A stretch of DNA of 64,000 bases, taken from NCBI GenBank assembly GCA_934271065.1, contig CAKQQQ010000001.1, forward strand, positions 248,001 through 312,000, given 5' to 3'. The DNA is from an uncultured Clostridia bacterium (GTDB lineage: Bacteria > Bacillota > Clostridia > Christensenellales > Borkfalkiaceae). A program made the position numbers and the translations under genes. The notes beneath the pieces are model-generated. The model was not told the origin of the DNA. It was given only the letters and a program-made list of their open reading frames with translations, and did no database searches. Shown in pieces: positions 59,930-64,000 of this stretch. Positions within the stretch are counted from its first letter, which is position 1. Every line of letters begins with the position of its first letter.

Positions 59930-62326
59930 TTATAGATTTGAGACGACGGCTTTTTGTTTTTTCGCGTCCGCCCTGTTCCATAACACGACCGCCGCGACTA
60001 CGACTGCGACTATCGCCGCCCAGATAAACGCCGTCCACCACCACGCTCCTATAGTGTAAACGATCGCTCCTACGATATAGGAAGTCAAAAGCCAGAATAA
60101 AAGCGTATAATGATAAGTTTTTCTGTTACCGATTTCGGCTTTCGCGGTTGCAACCGCCGCAAAACACGGTATCGTAGTCATATTAAACGCTATGAACGCA
60201 AGTAGTCCGGGAATGCCTATTCCCGTCGCGCTTACCATAGCCGTAGTTGCAAGTATGCCTTCTTCGTCGGCAAGAATTTCAGCAACGGGTACTCCGAGAC
60301 TTGCGTGCATCGAAACTACGAGACACGACGCGAGAGTTCCGAACGTTGCTATAACGTTTTCTTTCGCGATCAAACCAGCCACCGCGGCAACGACGAATAC
60401 CCAACCGTTTGAATTAAGTTGACTGCCGAAACCGAGCGGAGTAAATAAAGGTTGAAGCAACATTCCCGCCTGACCGAGAATAGACTCGTTCATACGAACG
60501 TTTATAAGCCCTTCGACGCCTTCGAGAGCGGCGTATTTTACAGGATCGGAAGCAAACAACTCTTCCGCGTCCTGAAGAAGGAACGTCCAGTTGGTCGAGA
60601 AAGACGACAGCACCCATATAACGATAGTTGACGCAAGGATTATGGTAAACGCTTTCTTTACGAAATGTTTGGTTTTATCCCACAAATGCGCCGCTAAATT
60701 TTTCAGTTGCGGAAGATGATACGCCGGCAACTCCATTATAAACGGCGGGGTTTCGCCTTTAAGAGTGGTATTCCGCATAAGAAGTACTGAACAGATTGCT
60801 ACGATAATTCCGAGAAGGTACATCGCGTAAGTAATAAAATCCGCGTTCCCTATTTTTGCCATACCGGCAATCGCGCCCGCTATCGCGGTCAATATAGGTA
60901 ACTTTGCCCCGCAGGAAAAGAACGGGATTACTCGAACGGTAGCGGTTCTTTCTTTATCGTCCGCAAGCGTACGCGTATTTATCATTGCGGGCACGGAACA
61001 ACCGAAGCCCATAATCATCGGCATAAACGCCCTGCCGGATAACCCGAATTTTCTGAACGCCCTGTCGAGTATGAACGCTATACGCGCCATATATCCCGAA
61101 TCTTCAAGCAACGAGAAAAACAGGAAGAGTACGAGTATGGGCGGAAGGAAGGAAAGCACCGCTTTAAGCCCTTCGATAACGCCGTCGTTAAGAAGGCATA
61201 TCGCCCAAGCCGACATTCCGCTGCCGTCTATCAGTTTTACGAGCCAACCGAAACAATACTCGACGATTATATCGTTCCATAGATTATTTACCATTACTCC
61301 GGGCGAAAAAACCGTGCCGTCGTACAAGCAGGCGAGAAGTTTAACGCCGAATTTATCTCCGTCCATTCCCAAATCTTCAAGCGACGGCATCCACCCTTCT
61401 CCGAATCCGTTCAGAAAGAACAGGTTTTCGGAAAAGGTTAGATGGAATATTCCGAATAATATAACGAGAAATATAGGTATACCCCAGACTCTCGAAGTCA
61501 AGGTTTTATCTGCCTTATCCGATTTCGTCGTTCTGAATTTTACGGTATCTTTCCTTTTAAGCACCGGCGCGAAATTTTTAGATATGTATTTATATCTTCC
61601 GTCGGCGACTATCGCTTCGAAGTCCGTTCCGAAAACGTCGTCGGTAAAAGTCTTTTTGAACTCCTCAACCATAGGCAGAGTGTCTTTATGCATCTTAACT
61701 TCCAACTCGTCTTCTTCAACGAGTTTTACCGCGTGAAACAACGGGTTTTTAACCCCTTGACCTTCAAGCGCGATTTTAACGTCGCCTATCAGATGAGAAA
61801 CCGCCGTATTATCAAGTACCGAAGAGCCTTTACGAGTCTTCTTACTCTCGTTATAAGCCTTCTCCATAAGTTCTTTAAGCCCGGTCTCTTTCAAAGCCGA
61901 GATTTTAACTACGGGAACGCCCAGCCTGTATTCGAGTTCTTTTTCGTCTATTTTATCGCCGTTTTTCTCTACGGCGTCCATCATATTGAGCGCGACGACC
62001 ATCGGAACGTCGATTTCGAGAAGTTGAGTCGTAAGATATAAATTTCGTTCGAGATTAGTCGCGTCGACTATGTTTATAACGCAATCGGGCTTTTCGTCGA
62101 GTACGTAATTTCTTGCTATTACTTCTTCGGGCGTATACGGCGAAAGCGAATATATACCCGGAAGATCTATCACGGCGATAGGTTCGGCACATTTTTTATA
62201 TACGCCGTCGCGCTTATCGACGGTTACGCCCGGCCAGTTGCCGACGTGCGCCGTCGAGCCGGTAAGACTGTTAAACAACGTCGTTTTACCGCAATTCGGA
62301 TTACCCGCCAAAGCAAATCTTTTCAT
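59930..62326 (-). CDS. feoB: Ferrous iron transport protein B
   Basis: 798 aa. N-terminal G domain (GNPNCGKTTLFNSLTG; VGNWPGVTVDKRDG; DLPGIYSL; NMMDAVEKNG), a GDI helical spacer, and about ten membrane helices with the two Gate motifs (GFGCSVPAM, ...GCSVPAMINTRTL; FSCGAKLP). Imports Fe2+. Overlaps feoA by 4 nt (ATGA). Full length. Confidence 0.97.
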   Translation of the reverse strand: MKRFALAGNPNCGKTTLFNSLTGSTAHVGNWPGVTVDKRDGVYKKCAEPIAVIDLPGIYSLSPYTPEEVIARNYVLDEKPDCVINIVDATNLERNLYLTTQLLEIDVPMVVALNMMDAVEKNGDKIDEKELEYRLGVPVVKISALKETGLKELMEKAYNESKKTRKGSSVLDNTAVSHLIGDVKIALEGQGVKNPLFHAVKLVEEDELEVKMHKDTLPMVEEFKKTFTDDVFGTDFEAIVADGRYKYISKNFAPVLKRKDTVKFRTTKSDKADKTLTSRVWGIPIFLVILFGIFHLTFSENLFFLNGFGEGWMPSLEDLGMDGDKFGVKLLACLYDGTVFSPGVMVNNLWNDIIVEYCFGWLVKLIDGSGMSAWAICLLNDGVIEGLKAVLSFLPPILVLFLFFSLLEDSGYMARIAFILDRAFRKFGLSGRAFMPMIMGFGCSVPAMINTRTLADDKERTATVRVIPFFSCGAKLPILTAIAGAIAGMAKIGNADFITYAMYLLGIIVAICSVLLMRNTTLKGETPPFIMELPAYHLPQLKNLAAHLWDKTKHFVKKAFTIILASTIVIWVLSSFSTNWTFLLQDAEELFASDPVKYAALEGVEGLINVRMNESILGQAGMLLQPLFTPLGFGSQLNSNGWVFVVAAVAGLIAKENVIATFGTLASCLVVSMHASLGVPVAEILADEEGILATTAMVSATGIGIPGLLAFIAFNMTTIPCFAAVATAKAEIGNRKTYHYTLLFWLLTSYIVGAIVYTIGAWWWTAFIWAAIVAVVVAAVVLWNRADAKKQKAVVSNL

Positions 62327-62559
62327 TTACCTTTTACCTCCATATTTACGCAAGCCGCTTCGGTTTTACGCAAAGTCAGTTCATACCCGCGTAACGTTAC
62401 TTCGATAGGATCTCCGAGCGGCGCTCTCTTTCTCATATGAATTTCTGCGCCGGGCGTAATACCCATATCAAACAGACGGCGTTTGATTTTGCTTTCGCCG
62501 AACACGGACTTTACTATTCCGTCTTCGCCTACGTTAAATGTGTCGAGTGTTTTTTCCAT
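62323..62559 (-). CDS. feoA: FeoA domain protein (second copy)
   Basis: 78 aa SH3-like FeoA: DGIVKSVFGESKIKRRLFDMGITPGAEIHMRKRAPLGDPIEVTLRGYELTLRKTEAACVNME-type sequence, with the family features RRLFDMGITPG and PLGDPIEV. ATG at 62559 has AAAGGAG; the longer reading to 62592 has none. Overlaps feoB by 4 nt. Confidence 0.95.
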   Translation of the reverse strand: MEKTLDTFNVGEDGIVKSVFGESKIKRRLFDMGITPGAEIHMRKRAPLGDPIEVTLRGYELTLRKTEAACVNMEVKGK

Positions 62560-62584
62560 ATATAACTCCTTTAAGATTTTTCTT

Positions 62585-62797
62585 TTACGCAACGAAAATT
62601 TTTGCAGACAGATCGCGATCGAGCGCGACGCGCCCGTCTTTGATTTTACAGACGACCGCCCCGCTATCGTTCGACAGTACGGTTATCTTACCGTTTAAGG
62701 TAAGCCCCAAACTTTCAAGATGCTTCTTTAACTTTTCGTCCGCCGCGATTCTGACGATCCTTAATTCGGTATCGAGCGGAGCAATTACTACCGGCAT
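62585..62797 (-). CDS. FeoA domain protein (first copy)
   Basis: 70 aa. FeoA-type SH3 domain: LRIVRIAADEKLKKHLESLGLTLNGKITVLSNDSGAVVCKIKDGRVALDRDLSAKIFVA, with LESLGLTLNGKITVL and the end RVALDRDLSAKI. Distinct from the second copy (shorter, lacks PLGDP). First gene of the operon, TAGGAG Shine-Dalgarno 7 nt before the ATG. Confidence 0.92.
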   Translation of the reverse strand: MPVVIAPLDTELRIVRIAADEKLKKHLESLGLTLNGKITVLSNDSGAVVCKIKDGRVALDRDLSAKIFVA

Positions 62798-62813
62798 TGT
62801 GCGTCTCCTAATG

Positions 62814-62827
62814 TGAAACTTATTTCA
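62814..62827. promoter_or_regulatory. Operator-like palindrome, copy 1 (after feo TSS)
   Basis: TGAAA-CTTA-TTTCA, located at about +5 to +18 of the feo transcript. It shares the core TGAAACTTWTTTCA with copy 2, 62 bp away centre to centre (about six helical turns). Confidence 0.6.
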
Positions 62828-62838
62828 TTTTCGTATTC

Positions 62839-62867
62839 AGTATACGCCTTGGAAAGCCGCTTGTCAA
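62839..62867 (-). promoter_or_regulatory. Promoter of the feo operon
   Basis: Minus strand: TTGACA (62862-62867), 17 bp, TATACT (62839-62844). Predicted +1 at 62832. Copy 2 of the palindrome abuts the -35 and copy 1 covers the initially transcribed region. Confidence 0.85.
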
Positions 62868-62871
62868 GCAA

Positions 62872-62893
62872 AATATGAAACTTTTTTCATATT
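62872..62893. promoter_or_regulatory. Operator-like palindrome, copy 2 (upstream of feo -35)
   Basis: Nine-bp perfect arms (AATATGAAA / TTTCATATT) around a CTTT centre. It lies between the feo promoter and the divergent tetR promoter. Confidence 0.65.
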
Positions 62894-62909
62894 AAATTAA
62901 AAATTTTAA

Positions 62910-62938
62910 TTGATTTATTTTTTGCAAAGTGTTAATAT
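62910..62938 (+). promoter_or_regulatory. Promoter of tetR, leaderless
   Basis: TTGATT (62910-62915), 17 bp, TAATAT (62933-62938). Predicted +1 is the A of the ATG at 62945 (or 2-3 bases before it). Only a weak AGG lies three bases upstream of the start. Confidence 0.6.
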
Positions 62939-62944
62939 GTAGGT

Positions 62945-63553
62945 ATGAGCAATCAGATAAGAGAGCCGCAGCAAGAGCGGTCGATTGAAAAAAAGAATAG
63001 GATAATACAGGCGGGATACGAATTATTTTCCGAAATAGGCTATTACGGAACGAATACGCAGGATATAGCGAAGCGCGCCGGCGTGTCAACCGGTATAGTT
63101 TACGGATATTTTAAGGACAAACGGGATATTCTGATATGCGTACTTAAAATATATATAGAAACGGTTTCGAAGCCGTTGATGGATACGTTAAAAAAGTTAA
63201 ACAAAGTCGAAGACTTATCCGTAGTTGTGCCGGAATTAATCGACGTTACCATCAATATACACGAGAACAACGCAAAGCTTCATAATACCCTGCACTCTCT
63301 CGCCCCGGCAGACGAAGCGGTAAACGCCGCGTTTATTTCGCTTGAAAATCATATTACCAAAAACATTTCGGAGTTACTGAAAAACGCGGGCTTTACCTGC
63401 GACAATATCACGGAAAGAGTTCATCTTGCAATGAACGTCGTTCAATCTTTTGCGCACGAATACGTTTTCGATAATCACGAATATATAAATTACTCCGCTA
63501 TGCGCAAAATCGTAACCGGAACGATTAAAGGACTTTTCTATGATAAGGCTTGA
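62945..63553 (+). CDS. TetR/AcrR family transcriptional regulator, divergent from feo
   Basis: 202 aa. HTH at residues 17-60: KKNRIIQAGYELFSEIGYYGTNTQDIAKRAGVSTGIVYGYFKDKRDILI, the classical TetR signature; helical ligand domain follows. Divergent from the feo operon across a 147-bp region with two identical palindromes, so autoregulation and feo control are plausible inference. Its last 14 nt overlap the rsuA-type gene. Confidence 0.93.
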   Translation: MSNQIREPQQERSIEKKNRIIQAGYELFSEIGYYGTNTQDIAKRAGVSTGIVYGYFKDKRDILICVLKIYIETVSKPLMDTLKKLNKVEDLSVVVPELIDVTINIHENNAKLHNTLHSLAPADEAVNAAFISLENHITKNISELLKNAGFTCDNITERVHLAMNVVQSFAHEYVFDNHEYINYSAMRKIVTGTIKGLFYDKA

Positions 63554-64000
63554 TAAGTTTTTTACCCAAACGGCAACCTTAACAAGAAGTCGGGCGCAAA
63601 AAGCGATTAAAAACGGAGAAGTGAGCGTAAACGGCGAGATTATAAAAAACGCCGATCGCAAAATTAACCCGCAGACGGACGAAATCGTGTATAACGGAGA
63701 GACGATTCGTTACAGCGAATACGCGTATATCGTTATGAATAAACCGCAAGGCGTAGTAAGCGCGACGGACGATTTTAATCAGAAAACCGTAATCGATCTG
63801 CTGCCCGAGAAAATGAAAGCCTTAAATCTTTTCCCCTGCGGCAGATTAGATAAGGATACTACGGGGTTAATCGTTCTGACAAACGACGGTAAATCCGCGC
63901 ATAACGCGCTATCACCTAAAAAACACGTCGAAAAAAAGTATCTGTTTACGGTGGCGGACGAATATACCGCCGAAGACGTAAAAGCGATAACTTCCGGTAT
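63540..64000 (+). CDS. rsuA: RsuA-family 16S rRNA pseudouridine synthase (3' end cut by window)
   Basis: Read by hand from the ATG at 63540 (AAAGGAC Shine-Dalgarno 8 nt before it) to the edge. S4 domain first (IRLDKFFTQTATLTRSRAQK), then the synthase: YIVMNKPQGVVSATDD and CGRLDKDTTGLIVLTNDG with the catalytic Asp, and KKHVEKKYLFTV. 153 codons are present. Family is sure; rsuA, rather than rluB or rluE, is suggested by the short S4 and GRLDKDTTGL. Confidence 0.9.
   Translation, partial: MIRLDKFFTQTATLTRSRAQKAIKNGEVSVNGEIIKNADRKINPQTDEIVYNGETIRYSEYAYIVMNKPQGVVSATDDFNQKTVIDLLPEKMKALNLFPCGRLDKDTTGLIVLTNDGKSAHNALSPKKHVEKKYLFTVADEYTAEDVKAITSG

Noticed and set aside
61071..61736. 221-aa frame antisense to feoB
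   Set aside because: Shadow of the feoB codons; Ser/Pro/Thr-rich with no motif.

Overview
The window is one contiguous chromosomal stretch of a spore-forming member of the Clostridia (Bacillota). Evidence: a complete spoIIIAA-AH cluster, a complete spoIIAA-spoIIAB-sigF operon, spoIVB, a dacF-type carboxypeptidase, a probable spoIIM, lexA with an exact Firmicutes-type SOS box, the DnaD/DnaI primosome pair, ClpC, ScpA/ScpB and a GlgC/GlgD glycogen operon. The coding style (frequent CG-rich codons embedded in AT-rich spacers, very short intergenic gaps) fits an uncultured gut-type Clostridia lineage, but no rRNA or other phylogenetic marker is present, so I do not assign a family. Apart from one small non-coding inverted-repeat element, nothing looks like a phage, plasmid or genomic island. 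I saw no tRNA, rRNA or CRISPR array.

Layout. 1-3.4 kb: miaB (cut by the window edge), scpB-scpA-M50 protease, a small Cys-rich protein. 3.4-5.0 kb: lexA and a DnaQ-like exonuclease under an SOS box. 5.09-5.37 kb: a MITE-like element whose end supplies the stop codon of dacF. 5.4-8.3 kb: dacF, spoIIM-like, spoIVB. 8.4-9.5 kb: an AraC-type regulator. 9.8-15.7 kb: recN-argR-nadK-tlyA-ispA-folD-nusB, the usual Firmicutes cluster but without xseA/xseB or dxs. 15.8-20.8 kb: asp23-like gene and spoIIIAH to spoIIIAA. 20.9-23.1 kb: trmB and the sigF operon. 23.2-25.7 kb: acpP and tex. 25.8-36.0 kb: glgB-glgC-glgD-glgA-glgP-GH13 amylase. 36.0-46.9 kb: a tightly packed leftward run of pgi, sugar isomerase, clpC, galU, rpiB, tsaC, dnaB, pepF and a membrane protein. 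47.1-49.4 kb: signal peptidase I and a hydrolase-like protein. 49.8-52.1 kb: dnaD and dnaI (rightward). 52.2-57.0 kb: LysR regulator, mnmE, a membrane protein, proS. 57.1-59.7 kb: an esterase and a DUF1846 protein. 59.7-62.8 kb: feoA-feoA-feoB and a tiny FeoB-associated protein. 62.9-64 kb: a TetR regulator and an rsuA-type pseudouridine synthase (cut by the edge).

How they work together. Three sporulation blocks cover early forespore sigma-factor control (SpoIIAA/AB/SigF), engulfment and the SpoIIQ-SpoIIIA channel (spoIIIA, spoIIM-like) and the forespore-to-mother-cell signalling protease (SpoIVB). The glycogen operon encodes synthesis and breakdown of storage polysaccharide, with pgi and galU next door. 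The feo block is preceded by a near-consensus promoter bracketed by two copies of one palindrome, next to a divergent TetR gene.

The most interesting pattern I found is regulatory: at least six transcription units (miaB, M50-scpAB, the Cys-rich gene, trmB, glgB, tetR) have a clear -35/17 bp/-10 promoter placed so that the predicted transcription start lies only about 0-4 nt before the start codon, with no proper Shine-Dalgarno site. Other genes in the window have strong Shine-Dalgarno sites. This suggests routine use of leaderless mRNAs in a sporulating Firmicute. Other points worth checking are the MITE-supplied stop codon of dacF, a probable AUU start codon for signal peptidase I, a histone-H1-like tail on glycogen synthase, and a hydrolase-fold protein that has lost its nucleophile.
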